DNA of 64,000 bases from Streptomyces sp. NBC_00370 (GCF_036084755.1 NZ_CP107968.1:7324001-7388000); one strand, 5' to 3'; numbered from the stretch's first letter, positions 51,127 through 60,007 are shown. The notes: generated by a model not told the origin, from the sequence alone. Numbers and translations: made by a program.

Positions 51127-52425
51127 ATGACCGCCATCACCCGCATCGTGGCCCGCGAGATCATCGACAGCCGGGGCAACCCGACCGTCGAGGTCGACGT
51201 CGAACTCGTCGACGGTTCGACCGGCCGCGCCGCCGTGCCGTCCGGAGCGTCGACCGGCGCCAGGGAAGCCGCAGAACTGCGCGACGACGACCCGACCCGC
51301 TTCCACGGGAAGGGCGTCCGCCGCGCCGTCGACGCCGTCAACGAGGTCATCGCCGACGCCGTCGTCAGCCTCGAAGCCGAGGACCAGGCAACGGTGGACG
51401 CCACGCTGATCGACCTGGACGGCACCCCCGACAAGGCCAGACTCGGCGCCAACGCGATCCTGGGCGTCTCCCTCGCCACCGCCAAGGCCGCGGCGCAGGC
51501 CCATCGGCTGCCGCTCTACCGCTACGTCGGCGGGGTCGACGCGCGCCTGCTGCCCGTTCCGATGATGAACATCGTCAACGGCGGTGCGCACGCGGACAAT
51601 CCGCTCGACTTCCAGGAGTTCATGATCGCGCCCATCGGCGCAGCCGACTTCGCCGAAGCGGTCCGCATGGGCTCGGAGGTCTTCCATACCCTGCGTCGCG
51701 ACCTCATCGCCGCGGGCCACAGCACCGGCGTCGGCGACGAGGGCGGCTTCGCACCGAACCTGCGGACCGCGGAGGAGGCGCTGGACTTCGTCGTACGGGC
51801 CGTCGAGCGCACCGGCTACAAGCCCGGCACCGACATCACCGTGGTGATGGACCCCGCCACGTCCGAGTTCTTCCGTGACGGGGTCTACGACTACGCGGGC
51901 GAGGGCGTACGCCGCACCACCGAGGAGCACGCCGACTACCTGGTCTCGCTCGTCGACCGCTACCCCGTCGCCTCGATCGAGGACCCGATGGCCGAGAACG
52001 ACCATGACGGCTGGCGGCTCCTCTCGTCGCGGCTCGGCGACCGCTGCCAGCTCACCGGCGACGACGTCTTCTGCACCAACGAGACGCTGCTGCGCGAGGG
52101 GATCAGGGACGGCGTCGCCAACTCGATCCTGGTGAAGGTCAATCAGATCGGCACCCTCACCGAGACGCTGGCCACCGTCGCCACCGCCCACCGCGCCGGC
52201 TACACCGTCGTCATGTCGCACCGCTCGGGCGAGACCGAGGACACCACGATCGCCGACCTCGCCGTGGCCACCGGCTGCGGCCAGATCAAGACCGGCTCGC
52301 TCTCCCGCTCCGACCGCACCGCCAAGTACAACCAGCTCATTCGCATCGAGGAGGAACTGGGCGGCCAGGCGCGCTACGCGGGCCGCGAAGCCCTCGGCCT
52401 GCGGTCGAACACACTGGTCGGCTAG
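51127..52425 (+). CDS. eno: Enolase (probably a second copy)
   Basis: 432 residues, full length for the family. It has the ID[SR]RGNPTVE start, PSGASTGAREAAELRD, NGGAHADNPLDFQEFMI, the acid residue loop GDEGGFAPNL, metal ligands in SIEDPMAENDHDGW and LTGDDVF, the catalytic Lys in ILVKVNQIGTLTE, and MSHRSGETEDT. It interconverts 2-phosphoglycerate and phosphoenolpyruvate. ATG 51127 follows GAGGAG. The usual actinomycete eno sits beside a divIC-like septum gene; here it is paired with a redox regulator, suggesting a conditional paralogue. Confidence 0.95.
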   Translation: MTAITRIVAREIIDSRGNPTVEVDVELVDGSTGRAAVPSGASTGAREAAELRDDDPTRFHGKGVRRAVDAVNEVIADAVVSLEAEDQATVDATLIDLDGTPDKARLGANAILGVSLATAKAAAQAHRLPLYRYVGGVDARLLPVPMMNIVNGGAHADNPLDFQEFMIAPIGAADFAEAVRMGSEVFHTLRRDLIAAGHSTGVGDEGGFAPNLRTAEEALDFVVRAVERTGYKPGTDITVVMDPATSEFFRDGVYDYAGEGVRRTTEEHADYLVSLVDRYPVASIEDPMAENDHDGWRLLSSRLGDRCQLTGDDVFCTNETLLREGIRDGVANSILVKVNQIGTLTETLATVATAHRAGYTVVMSHRSGETEDTTIADLAVATGCGQIKTGSLSRSDRTAKYNQLIRIEEELGGQARYAGREALGLRSNTLVG

Positions 52426-52470
52426 ATCCCACCGACAGGACCTGGGGCAACCGCAAGAAGGCCCGGATCG

Positions 52471-54261
52471 TCACGGGGTCTTGAGCCGCAGTGAGCTGAT
52501 CGTCATCGGCGTTCCGGTGACCGCGATCAGATGGATACGGGGATGTCTGCCGCCCGGCAGTTCCCTGAAGCCGCCGGGTGGTGTCAGGACGTACGACCCG
52601 GCGGCGCCCGGAGCGAGCCGCGCGGGACCCGACCGGACCGTCCACCAGTCCGAGGCGCCCTGGCCGGCCCGGCTGGCGAAGTGCGGCTCCAGCGCGCTGC
52701 CCGACCTGTTCACCGCCCGCACCACAACACGGGTGACGACCGGACGCGACAGACCAGGACGCTCGGCGAACCGGGGTACGGCGCTCATCCGCAGCGGCGC
52801 CGGGCTCAGCGCCGCGACACCCGCACACAGCACCGAAGGGAGCAGCAGCGCCACCGTCACCACGACCCGCGCCTTGAAGCCCCTGCCACCCCTGAAACCC
52901 CTGCCACCCCTGATGCCGCTGATCCGTGGCAGCGCGGGCTGCCACGCCGTCGCGAACGCGGCAGCGGGAACGGTCGCGGCGGCAGCCAGCCACAGCGGTG
53001 TCATCAGCAGGAAGTAGCCGTCCTGGGAACGGGTGGCGGCGTAGAACGCCAGCCACGGCAGCACGGTCAGCGCGGGCCCCAGCCTGCGTACGAACAGCAG
53101 AGCCGCGGCGAGCAGGCCGAGGAGCAGCAGGAACGCCGCGTAGGAGTAGAAGTCCAGCCGGGAGCTGCCGCCGGTGATGTAGTACGAGATGCCCATGACG
53201 CCCTGGCCGTGCAGGATCGCCCCCTGGGTGAGCGGCAGCAGCGTGCCGTCGAACCAGGCGGGGAGATCGAGCACCATGAAGTACGCGTTGATCAGCAGCC
53301 AGGTCAGCGCGGCGAGGCCGCAGTAGCGGGCCAGCAGGGCGAGCGCCGCCCGGCCGCCCAGCTCACCGCGCCACACCGCGTGCAGGCCGATCAGCAGGAA
53401 CGGCAGCAGGAACCAGGCCAGTTGCTGGCTGGCGCACGCGGCGCCGAGACAGCACGCGCGCAGCACCCCGTACCGCCCGAGCCGGCCGCCCGCGCCCGTC
53501 GTCTGCCAGCGGACCACCACCGGGACGAGCAGCGCGAGGGCGAGAATCGCCGGATAGCCGGAACGGGCGTAGCCGGGCAGCAGCCCGAAGCCCAGACAGA
53601 CGGCGGTCGCCGCCGACCGCCACGGCGCGGGAAGCAGCCGCCACAGCGTGACCGTACCGGCGAGCAGGGCGGCCATGGTCACCCCGGTGGCCGCGGAGGC
53701 GAAGGGCACGAAGGCGCGCACGGGCGCGGTGAGCAGCGCGGCCAGCGGGGGATAGGCGTACGTGAGATCCGCGCCGCCGGACATGGTCTTCGTGAGGCCG
53801 ACGTGCGGGCCGCCGAACAGCCACGGCCAGGGGCGGTCGTAGATCGTGTGGCCGCGCAGGATCTCCAGCGCCGCCTGCGCGGTCAGCACACCCTCGTCCG
53901 TACCGTCGCTGCGCAGCAGATAGCCGCAGATCGCGAGCGTCATGGCCAGTCCCAGCACACCGGCGTCCACCCGGGTCAGCGCGCGGCGGCCGCGTACGGC
54001 CAGCGTGAGCACGCCACAGACCAGGATGCCCAGGTAGCAGACCGAGATGACGGCGGCCACCGGCGGATGGACCGTCATCGCCCGGGTCCAGGCGCCCCGC
54101 GTACCGATGAACAGACTGATGACCGCCAGCAGGGTGACGCCCCGGTGCCACTGCGGCGGAGCCGCGTCCGCCGGGCGCCGCGACGGTGCGTCCCGGACCA
54201 CCACGGGCACGGTCAGACCGGCTCCCGGGCTGCCGGTGCGAGCGGGCAGGGTGTCGTCCAT
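52471..54261 (-). CDS. Polytopic membrane protein, GT-C / GT87-like glycosyltransferase candidate
   Basis: 596 residues with about 11 or 12 membrane spans up to residue 480, then an extracytoplasmic beta-rich tail of about 110 residues. GVLTAQAALEILRGHTIYD and YAYPPLAALL resemble the first loop of polyprenyl-phosphomannose-dependent GT87 enzymes. A short Gly/Arg repeat (IRGGRGFRGGRGFK) lies before the last span. It might transfer mannose or another sugar outside the cell. ATG 54261 has GAAGGA in front. It converges on the enolase gene. Confidence 0.65.
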   Translation of the reverse strand: MDDTLPARTGSPGAGLTVPVVVRDAPSRRPADAAPPQWHRGVTLLAVISLFIGTRGAWTRAMTVHPPVAAVISVCYLGILVCGVLTLAVRGRRALTRVDAGVLGLAMTLAICGYLLRSDGTDEGVLTAQAALEILRGHTIYDRPWPWLFGGPHVGLTKTMSGGADLTYAYPPLAALLTAPVRAFVPFASAATGVTMAALLAGTVTLWRLLPAPWRSAATAVCLGFGLLPGYARSGYPAILALALLVPVVVRWQTTGAGGRLGRYGVLRACCLGAACASQQLAWFLLPFLLIGLHAVWRGELGGRAALALLARYCGLAALTWLLINAYFMVLDLPAWFDGTLLPLTQGAILHGQGVMGISYYITGGSSRLDFYSYAAFLLLLGLLAAALLFVRRLGPALTVLPWLAFYAATRSQDGYFLLMTPLWLAAAATVPAAAFATAWQPALPRISGIRGGRGFRGGRGFKARVVVTVALLLPSVLCAGVAALSPAPLRMSAVPRFAERPGLSRPVVTRVVVRAVNRSGSALEPHFASRAGQGASDWWTVRSGPARLAPGAAGSYVLTPPGGFRELPGGRHPRIHLIAVTGTPMTISSLRLKTP

Positions 54262-54389
54262 GACGGTGTTCCTTCGTGGCTCGGCGATCCCCGACCGGGG
54301 TCATGAACCATCAAAAGGGAGAAAAACCGCCGTCGCATCCGGGACCTGACGGAGCATCACACCGCGCTTGGGCCGTTCGGCGGTCTGCC

Positions 54390-54418
54390 CGGCGGTCTGT
54401 CGCGCCGACAGGCCGCCG
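54390..54418 (-). terminator. Hairpin after the PhnZ-like gene
   Basis: CGGCGGTCTGTCG pairs with CGACAGGCCGCCG (13 bp, one T-G pair) around a CGC loop, 22 bases past the leftward stop. Confidence 0.6.
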
Positions 54419-54439
54419 AAAGCTACCGGTCCGGCGCTC

Positions 54440-55012
54440 TCAGCGCGGGCCCGTCCCGTACTGGAGCTGCCGGCCGTGCGCCGCCGCCACCGACTCGAGC
54501 ACCGGCCGCCAGTCCTCCAGCACCCCCGCGTCGAGCCCCACCGTCTTGCCCTCGTCGTCGGCCTGGCGCAGCCGTACGGCGTCCTCGGCCAGCGGGTCGA
54601 GTGCGAAGCGGGCCGCCTCGTCGTGGCTCATCGGGCCGCCCTGCACCGCCAGGGTCTGGGCGCTCTGCGCCGACAGCGGCCGGCCCGGCTCCACCGCCGC
54701 CAGATAACGCTTGGCCGGCACATGCAGCTGTACGAGCCGGGCCACCCGCTCGCCGAGCAGCGGCCGCACGGCGTCGGCCGCCCGGTCCGCGTGCCCCGCG
54801 TCGTCACCGGGCAGCAGCAGATGCCCCAGGTCATGGACGAGCCCGGCCACCTGGAGCTCCTTGTCGGCCGGGCGCAGGCGGCGCAGCAGCGCCGCCGTCT
54901 GGAGGGCGTGATCGTGCAGATCCACCGGATCCCCGCTGCGGTCCGGTGTGTCCCAGGCGCCCTGACACGCGTGCAGGAGATCCATCAGCTCGTCGACCGA
55001 GTTCGCAGCCAT
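54440..55012 (-). CDS. PhnZ-like HD-domain protein (mixed-valence diiron oxygenase family)
   Basis: 190 residues. The metal-binding set of PhnZ-type oxygenases is present: His35 in HDHALQ, His60-Asp61 and His64 in VHDLGH, His74, His97 with Lys101 in LHVPAKRYL, and an Asp in EDAVRLRQADDEGK. The conserved LAVQGGPMSHDEAARF block also matches. The Tyr and Glu that gate the iron in phosphonate-cleaving members are not evident near residue 20. No phosphonate genes are nearby, so the substrate may be another small polyol or phosphonate-like compound. ATG 55012 has GAGAGG upstream. Confidence 0.8.
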   Translation of the reverse strand: MAANSVDELMDLLHACQGAWDTPDRSGDPVDLHDHALQTAALLRRLRPADKELQVAGLVHDLGHLLLPGDDAGHADRAADAVRPLLGERVARLVQLHVPAKRYLAAVEPGRPLSAQSAQTLAVQGGPMSHDEAARFALDPLAEDAVRLRQADDEGKTVGLDAGVLEDWRPVLESVAAAHGRQLQYGTGPR

Positions 55013-55186
55013 GGGCGGCCTCTCTCGTCCAGGGAATGTCTGCCTTCGCCCTTCCGAGCAGATCACGAAGGGGTGAACGCGTCGCCGAACGGCGGACTGA
55101 ACGCGTGGCGAACAAATGCCGTCGGACGGGCCGTCCGATCTGTTATCCGCTTTCCCTGTGCCAACGGGCGTCGGTACGGCACGCTG

Positions 55187-55573
55187 ATGGGTATGAACGC
55201 TGCCAGACACGCCGGCGAACGACTGATGACCTGGCCGGGTCTCAGCGTCGGCCGGGCTTACTGCGGCACGGACCCGTGCGTACGCACGGGCACCCAGGAG
55301 ATCGTGCACTTCCACGGCGAGAACGAAGCCGATGTGCATCTCACCAATCCTATGATCGCCAAGCTGCGCCCCGCGCTGAAGAATTCCAGCGCGCTGCGGA
55401 TGAGGAGCGGCTCGGGCTGGGTCACCGTACGGCTCGACACGGGCGCCGACATCGATCTGCTCACGACGCTCGTCAGCGCCGCGCTGCAGGCCGTCGCCGC
55501 GCTGCCCGTCGAAGTGGCCGGCAGCCGGGTGACCGACCCCTGCACCCGGCACGGCGTCGCCTACTCACGCTGA
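55187..55573 (+). CDS. Small luciferase-family (DUF5519-like) protein
   Basis: 128 residues. The core EIVHFHGENEADVHLTNPMI and GSGWVTVRLDTGADIDLLTTLVSAAL recur in a small conserved actinobacterial family labelled luciferase-like, though no flavin site is evident. ATG 55187 or ATG 55193 may be the start. Function unknown. It is divergent from the HD-domain gene with 174 bases between, which hold both promoters. Confidence 0.75.
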   Translation: MGMNAARHAGERLMTWPGLSVGRAYCGTDPCVRTGTQEIVHFHGENEADVHLTNPMIAKLRPALKNSSALRMRSGSGWVTVRLDTGADIDLLTTLVSAALQAVAALPVEVAGSRVTDPCTRHGVAYSR

Positions 55574-55695
55574 CCCGCTCACGCCGGCCCCCGGCCCCCG
55601 GCCGGTGCCGGTGGCCGCGCCCGTTCGCTGCGGATGCGGGATCGCCCGGCAGCGTGGATCGTGGTGGGAAGTACGTTCCGAGTGAGGAGCTAGCC

Positions 55696-55890
55696 ATGTC
55701 GATGCTCGACAAGCTGAAGGGCCTCGTCAAGGGGCATGAGGACACGGCCCGCAAGGGCGTGGATAAGGCCGGCGACGCGGTCGACAAGAAGACCGGCAAC
55801 AAGTACAGCGGCCAGGTCGACTCCGCCCAGCAGAAGATCGACGACCAGCTCGGCTCCGGAGACTCCGGCGGCCGCCCGCCCCAGAACTGA
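55696..55890 (+). CDS. Small antitoxin-like protein (MT0933/Rv0909 family)
   Basis: 64 residues, charged and helical: MLDKLKGLVKGHEDTARKG, then DKAGDAVDKKTGNKYSGQV. This is the pattern of the MT0933-like antitoxin family, also similar to CsbD stress proteins. No toxin gene adjoins it, so it may act alone. ATG 55696 has GAGGAG upstream. A 24-bp hairpin terminates it. Confidence 0.82.
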   Translation: MSMLDKLKGLVKGHEDTARKGVDKAGDAVDKKTGNKYSGQVDSAQQKIDDQLGSGDSGGRPPQN

Positions 55891-55922
55891 CGGTCGCGGG
55901 CCCGTGGGCCCGTAACCCCCAG

Positions 55923-55976
55923 GACAGCTGATGGCCCCGCACCCACAGAGCCGTGGGTGCGGGGCCATCAGCTGTC
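55923..55976. terminator. Very strong bidirectional terminator hairpin
   Basis: A perfect 24-bp stem (left arm 55923-55946, right arm 55953-55976) closes the loop AGAGCC between two convergent genes. Confidence 0.9.
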
Positions 55977-56012
55977 TTCGCTGCCCTTACTCCTCGACCG
56001 TCACCCTGACCG

Positions 56013-56648
56013 TCACCCCTTCGACGGTTCGAGCCCGGCCCGTACCAGCGCCGCGGCGAACGTCGCCGGATCGGCGCCCGTGTCGTCGGCCAGCCGCGCC
56101 AGCGCCTTCGGGTCCTCCGGGAGACCGGCGCGCCGCGCGCCTTCCTGGGCCTTGGAGTCCAGGTACGGGGCGACCTCGGGCCACACCCCCTGCACCTCGC
56201 GCAGAAAGATGTCGGCGCCGACAGGACCGAGCCCGGGCGTCCGCAGCAGCCCGCCGCGCAGCTCGTCGATGTCTCCGTCCGCGGCCTTACGCAGCCGGCG
56301 CAGATCGCCGCCGTAATCCTCGATCAGCCGTTCGGCGCCCTCGCCGAGCTGGGTCGAGGTGCGTTCGTCGTAGCGCCGGTAGCCGCCACGGCCCAATGCG
56401 TCCACCCGCTGCTGCCAGGTCGCCTTCGCCATCTGCCGTGGGCCGCGCAGCCCCGCTTCGGCCAGCGCGCGTGCGGTGGCGAGCGCGATGTCGCTGCGGA
56501 TGCGGGCGCTCAGCAGATTCGCGAGCACCAGCAGCCGGTACAGCGGCTGGGGGGTGTCCTTGAGGCGGATGTCCGCCTCATCGGCGTAGGTACGGCCGTG
56601 GGTCTTCAGCAGATCCCGCACGGCTTCCCGGTCCTTGGCCCGTGCCAT
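56013..56648 (-). CDS. HhH-GPD-type endonuclease III-like protein
   Basis: 211 residues. The helix-hairpin-helix is LLRTPGLGPVGADIFLRE with an Asp at the catalytic position of DNA glycosylases. LYRLLVLANLLSARIRSDIA matches the start of the fold. The Cys residues of an iron-sulfur cluster are missing. Likely a DNA repair enzyme or a relative of uncertain activity. ATG 56648 follows AAGGGAGG. The DUF4235 gene is upstream in the same direction, 95 bases away. Confidence 0.8.
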   Translation of the reverse strand: MARAKDREAVRDLLKTHGRTYADEADIRLKDTPQPLYRLLVLANLLSARIRSDIALATARALAEAGLRGPRQMAKATWQQRVDALGRGGYRRYDERTSTQLGEGAERLIEDYGGDLRRLRKAADGDIDELRGGLLRTPGLGPVGADIFLREVQGVWPEVAPYLDSKAQEGARRAGLPEDPKALARLADDTGADPATFAAALVRAGLEPSKG

Positions 56649-56743
56649 GGCATGCCTCCCTTGCCGGAGCCGTCCCGCGCCGTTCCGCACCGTGCCGACC
56701 GGCATCGCGGCCACCGGTATCGCGGCCACCGGCACCGCGCCGA

Positions 56744-57040
56744 CTACTCCTTGCGTCCTTCATTGTTGCTCGGCCAGGTGCCCGTCGCACGCTCGATGGC
56801 CTTGGCCCCTGAGCGGTCGACGGCCGTCCGTACGACGGCGAAGATCATGCCCTCCACGGCGGCGGCGAGCAGCACCTCGCCCCAGCCACGGTCGCGGTCG
56901 AGGGCGTCGGGCGCGTCGTCCTCGTGGCGCAGCGCCTTCCAGGCGGAGCGGAACAGCGGTCGCGCCAGCGCGCCGCCGACCCAGCCGAGCACGAAACCGG
57001 CCGGCCGGTAGGCGAGGGTGAGTTTCTGTTTTTTGGTCAC
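56744..57040 (-). CDS. DUF4235 membrane protein
   Basis: 98 residues. It has KLTLAYRPAGFVLGWVGGALARPLFRSAWKAL with one membrane span, a charged middle (DDAPDALDRDRGW) and a second hydrophobic helix (GEVLLAAAVEGMIFAVVRTAVDRSGA). This is the conserved layout of DUF4235. It starts at GTG 57040. Function unknown. It is divergent from the DoxX-like gene. Confidence 0.85.
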   Translation of the reverse strand: MTKKQKLTLAYRPAGFVLGWVGGALARPLFRSAWKALRHEDDAPDALDRDRGWGEVLLAAAVEGMIFAVVRTAVDRSGAKAIERATGTWPSNNEGRKE

Positions 57041-57182
57041 GCCGCTCGGGTGCCCGGTACGGACGCAGGCACACAACGCCGTACCGGACCCGTACGGACC
57101 AACAACGCTCTCCCCGGTGACACCGCGCACCGCACGGTGGAAGGAAACATGCCCGACCACCCCGCACCCCCGGAGTCCTGAG

Positions 57183-57749
57183 ATGACCTGTGTGAACCGA
57201 CGAGACGTCGGACTGCTCGCCCTGCGGATCGGAGCGGGCGCCGTGCTCGCGGCGCACGGCACCCAGAAACTGTTCGGCTGGTTCGGCGGCCCCGGCATCG
57301 AGGGCACCGCGCAGGGCATGGAGTCCCTGGGCTTCAAACCGGGCAAGGAGAGCGCCGTCGCGGCGGGGCTCGGCGAGACGGGCGGCGGGGTGCTGCTGGC
57401 CCTGGGCCTGGCCACCCCGGCGGCCGGTGCCGCCGCGGCCGGCGGCATGGCCGCTGCCGTCTCCGTGCACGCCCCGAACGGCTTCTTCAACCAGGACGGC
57501 GGCCTGGAGCACCCCGGCTTCCTCGGCTGGACCGCGGCCTGTCTGGGGCTCGTGGGAGCCGGCCGCTACTCGCTCGACCACGCCACGGGGCACCGGTTCG
57601 ACCGGCCCTGGATGGTCCCCGTCGCGTTCGCCGTCGGAGCCGCCGCCGCCACGACGGTCATCCGCAAGCGCCTCGCGGCGCAGGCGGCCGAGCGGGCCGA
57701 GGCGGAGCCCGGCGAGGACGCGGCGGGCGGCGACATCGGCCCCGAGTAG
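57183..57749 (+). CDS. DoxX-family membrane protein
   Basis: 188 residues with four membrane spans. The family signature is LRIGAGAVLAAHGTQKLFGWFGGPG near the start, then PGKESAVAAGLGETGGGVLLALGL and HAPNGFFNQDGGLEH. DoxX proteins are integral membrane proteins linked to thiosulfate oxidation or redox stress in some bacteria. The acidic C-terminal tail is cytoplasmic. ATG 57183 has GGAG upstream. Confidence 0.9.
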   Translation: MTCVNRRDVGLLALRIGAGAVLAAHGTQKLFGWFGGPGIEGTAQGMESLGFKPGKESAVAAGLGETGGGVLLALGLATPAAGAAAAGGMAAAVSVHAPNGFFNQDGGLEHPGFLGWTAACLGLVGAGRYSLDHATGHRFDRPWMVPVAFAVGAAAATTVIRKRLAAQAAERAEAEPGEDAAGGDIGPE

Positions 57750-57843
57750 ACGGGGGACGAGGCTCGAACGGACCGGCCCCGGCGCGTCGGCGGCCGGAAG
57801 TACCCTGGCGGGCATCCGCCCGATCCAAGGAGCCTGACCCGTC

Positions 57844-58188
57844 ATGACAGACCTCGACATTCGCGACAACCGGCAGCAGGGCCGCCTGGAGGCGTACGAG
57901 GACGGCAAGGCCGCCGGTGTCATCGCCTACTTCACCCTGGACGGCACACCGCGCGCCCTGGTCGCCGTCCACACCGTGGTCGACGAGGGGCACGAGGGCA
58001 AGGGCATCGCGGGCGCGCTGGTCAGGGAGTTCTACGCGATGGCGGCACGCGAGGGCGTCCCCGTCGTGCCGCTGTGCCCGTACGCCGCCAAATGGGCCGA
58101 GCGCCATCCCGACGAGGCACCCGCCGCCGACCCCGCCGTCGTGGCCGAGGCCAAGGCGCAGCTGAAGGCCAACCCCCAGCTCTGGTGA
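57844..58188 (+). CDS. GNAT-family N-acetyltransferase (YidJ-like)
   Basis: 114 residues, the short Gcn5-like type: VIAYFTLDG, VDEGHEGKGIAGALVREF (acetyl-CoA loop) and GVPVVPLCPYAAKWAERHPDE. It probably acetylates a small molecule or protein amine. It stands alone between the DoxX and the proline-rich genes. Confidence 0.9.
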   Translation: MTDLDIRDNRQQGRLEAYEDGKAAGVIAYFTLDGTPRALVAVHTVVDEGHEGKGIAGALVREFYAMAAREGVPVVPLCPYAAKWAERHPDEAPAADPAVVAEAKAQLKANPQLW

Positions 58189-58322
58189 GGGCCGGATGCC
58201 GCGGCCGGGCGCCGGGCGCTTTCGTGTTCCGCGCCGCGGATCATGACTGCTTCCGGCGCGCGCGGGCACGTGCACCGGGAGACATTGGGAACGCACGTCT
58301 CCGCACTTCTTGGAGGTCAGGC

Positions 58323-58514
58323 ATGACCAGCCCGTACCCGGATCCCGTACCGCCGTCGCCCACGCCGACCCCGGGTCCGCCCGGACCCGAGCCGGGGCCG
58401 CTGCCGGGCCCAGGGCCCACGCCGGTACCGGCGCCGCCGCCGAGCCCCGTGCCGAGCCCGCCGGGTCCCGACCCCGTACCGGAGCCGGAACCCGCGCCCG
58501 GACCGCTCGGCTGA
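58323..58514 (+). CDS. Small proline-rich protein
   Basis: 63 residues made almost only of Pro, Gly, Glu, Ser, Thr and Val, in the pattern PxPVPxPPxPxP. No signal peptide or membrane span. GGAGG lies seven bases before ATG 58323, which supports translation in spite of the low complexity. Function unknown; intrinsically disordered. Confidence 0.6.
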   Translation: MTSPYPDPVPPSPTPTPGPPGPEPGPLPGPGPTPVPAPPPSPVPSPPGPDPVPEPEPAPGPLG

Positions 58515-58522
58515 CGCCTGCG

Positions 58523-58552
58523 GGCGGACCGGGCCGATCGGCCCGGTCCGCC
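58523..58552. terminator. Hairpin between the proline-rich gene and gnd
   Basis: GGCGGACCGGGCC pairs perfectly with GGCCCGGTCCGCC across GATC; the whole unit is a 30-base palindrome. The convergent genes can share it. Confidence 0.85.
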
Positions 58553-58564
58553 TGACCAGGGCGG

Positions 58565-60007
58565 TCAGTCCGTCGAGACCTCGGAACGGTCGCTGCCCCA
58601 CAGCGTGTGGAACGAGCCCTTCCGGTCGGTGCGCGTGTACGTGTGTGCGCCGAAGAAGTCACGCTGACCCTGGGTCAGCGCGGCGGGCAGCCGCTCGGCG
58701 CGCAGCGCGTCGTAGTACGACAGCGCGGCGGCGAAGCCCGGCGTCGGGACGCCCTGGTGCACCGCGGCCGTGATGACCGCGCGCCAGTCGTCCTGCGCCG
58801 CGCCGATCTCCTCGGCGAACTGCTTGTCCGACAGCAGGCTCGGCAGGTCGCGCTGCGTGTCGAACGCCTCGCGGATCCGGTCGAGGAACGCCGCCCTGAT
58901 GATGCAGCCCGCCCGCCAGATGGCCGCGACCGAACCGAGGTCGATGTCCCAGTCGTACTCGTCGCTGCCCGCCCGGATCTGGTGGAAGCCCTGCGTGTAC
59001 GACACGATCTTGGACGCGTAGAGCGCCTGCTCGACCTGGTCGGCGAAGCGCGCCGCGTCCTCCTCGCTCAGCGGCGTGGCCTTCGGGCCCGGCAGCGAGC
59101 GCGACGCATCGCGCAGCGCCGCGTGGCCCGACAGGGAACGGGCGAAGACGGCCTCGGCGATACCGGACACCGGCACCCCGAGGTCGAGCGCGATCTGCAC
59201 GGTCCAGCGGCCCGTGCCCTTCTGCTCCGCCTGGTCGGTGACGATGTCGACGAACGGCTTGCCCGTCTCCGCGTCCGTGTGCGCCAGCACCTCGGCGGTG
59301 ATCTCGATCAGGTACGAGTCGAGCCGGCCGGTGTTCCAGGTCCTGAACGTCTCGGCGATCTTCGCGGGGGAGTAGCCGGCGACCGCGCGCAGCAGGTGGT
59401 ACGCCTCGGCGATGAGCTGCATGTCGGCGTACTCGATGCCGTTGTGCACCATCTTCACGAAGTGCCCCGCGCCGTCCGGGCCGATGTGCGCGACCGTACG
59501 CGCGCCGTCGGGCGCCTTGGCCGCGATCTTCTCCAGCAGCGGGCCGAGCGACTTGTACGACTCGGCGGAACCGCCGGGCATGATGCTCGGGCCGTGCAGC
59601 GCGCCCTCCTCGCCGCCGGAGATGCCGACGCCGACGAAGTGGATGCCCTGCTCCCGCAGCTCCTTCTCGCGGCGCCTGGTGTCGGCGAAGTGGGCGTTGC
59701 CGCCGTCGATGATGACGTCGCCCTCCTCCAGCAGCGGGGCGAACTCCTGGATCACGGCGTCCGTCGGCTCGCCGGCCTTCACCATGATCACGAGACGCCG
59801 GGGGCGTTCGAGCGCGGCGACGAAGTCCGCCGCCGATTCGGCGGGGACGAAGGTGCCCTCGTCGCCGAACTCCTCGACCAGCGCGCGGGTCTTCGCCGCC
59901 GTACGGTTGTGCAGGGCGACGGTGAGGCCGTTACGGGCGAAGTTCCTGGCGAGGTTGCGGCCCATCACCGCGAGCCCGGTGACGCCGATCTGGGCAGTAC
60001 CACTCAT
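58565..60007 (-). CDS. gnd: 6-phosphogluconate dehydrogenase (decarboxylating)
   Basis: 480 residues, long (NADP-type) form. The N-terminal Rossmann motif is GLAVMGRNLARN with HNRTAAKT (NADP-binding Arg). The substrate site has GISGGEEGALHGPS and the catalytic Lys in HFVKMVHNGIEYADMQ. The C-terminal helical domain ends in FHTLWG. It oxidises 6-phosphogluconate to ribulose 5-phosphate. ATG 60007 follows CAGGAG. A LacI-type palindrome lies 205 bases upstream but its promoter faces away from this gene. Confidence 0.96.
   Translation of the reverse strand: MSGTAQIGVTGLAVMGRNLARNFARNGLTVALHNRTAAKTRALVEEFGDEGTFVPAESAADFVAALERPRRLVIMVKAGEPTDAVIQEFAPLLEEGDVIIDGGNAHFADTRRREKELREQGIHFVGVGISGGEEGALHGPSIMPGGSAESYKSLGPLLEKIAAKAPDGARTVAHIGPDGAGHFVKMVHNGIEYADMQLIAEAYHLLRAVAGYSPAKIAETFRTWNTGRLDSYLIEITAEVLAHTDAETGKPFVDIVTDQAEQKGTGRWTVQIALDLGVPVSGIAEAVFARSLSGHAALRDASRSLPGPKATPLSEEDAARFADQVEQALYASKIVSYTQGFHQIRAGSDEYDWDIDLGSVAAIWRAGCIIRAAFLDRIREAFDTQRDLPSLLSDKQFAEEIGAAQDDWRAVITAAVHQGVPTPGFAAALSYYDALRAERLPAALTQGQRDFFGAHTYTRTDRKGSFHTLWGSDRSEVSTD

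Noticed and set aside
54440..55573. Phosphonate degradation cluster
   Set aside because: Only the PhnZ-like gene is present. No PhnY, phosphonate transporter or other catabolic gene is visible.
55931..56563. ORFs over the 55923-55976 hairpin on both strands
   Set aside because: They arise from the symmetric arms of the terminator, have no ribosome-binding site and overlap the real endonuclease gene.
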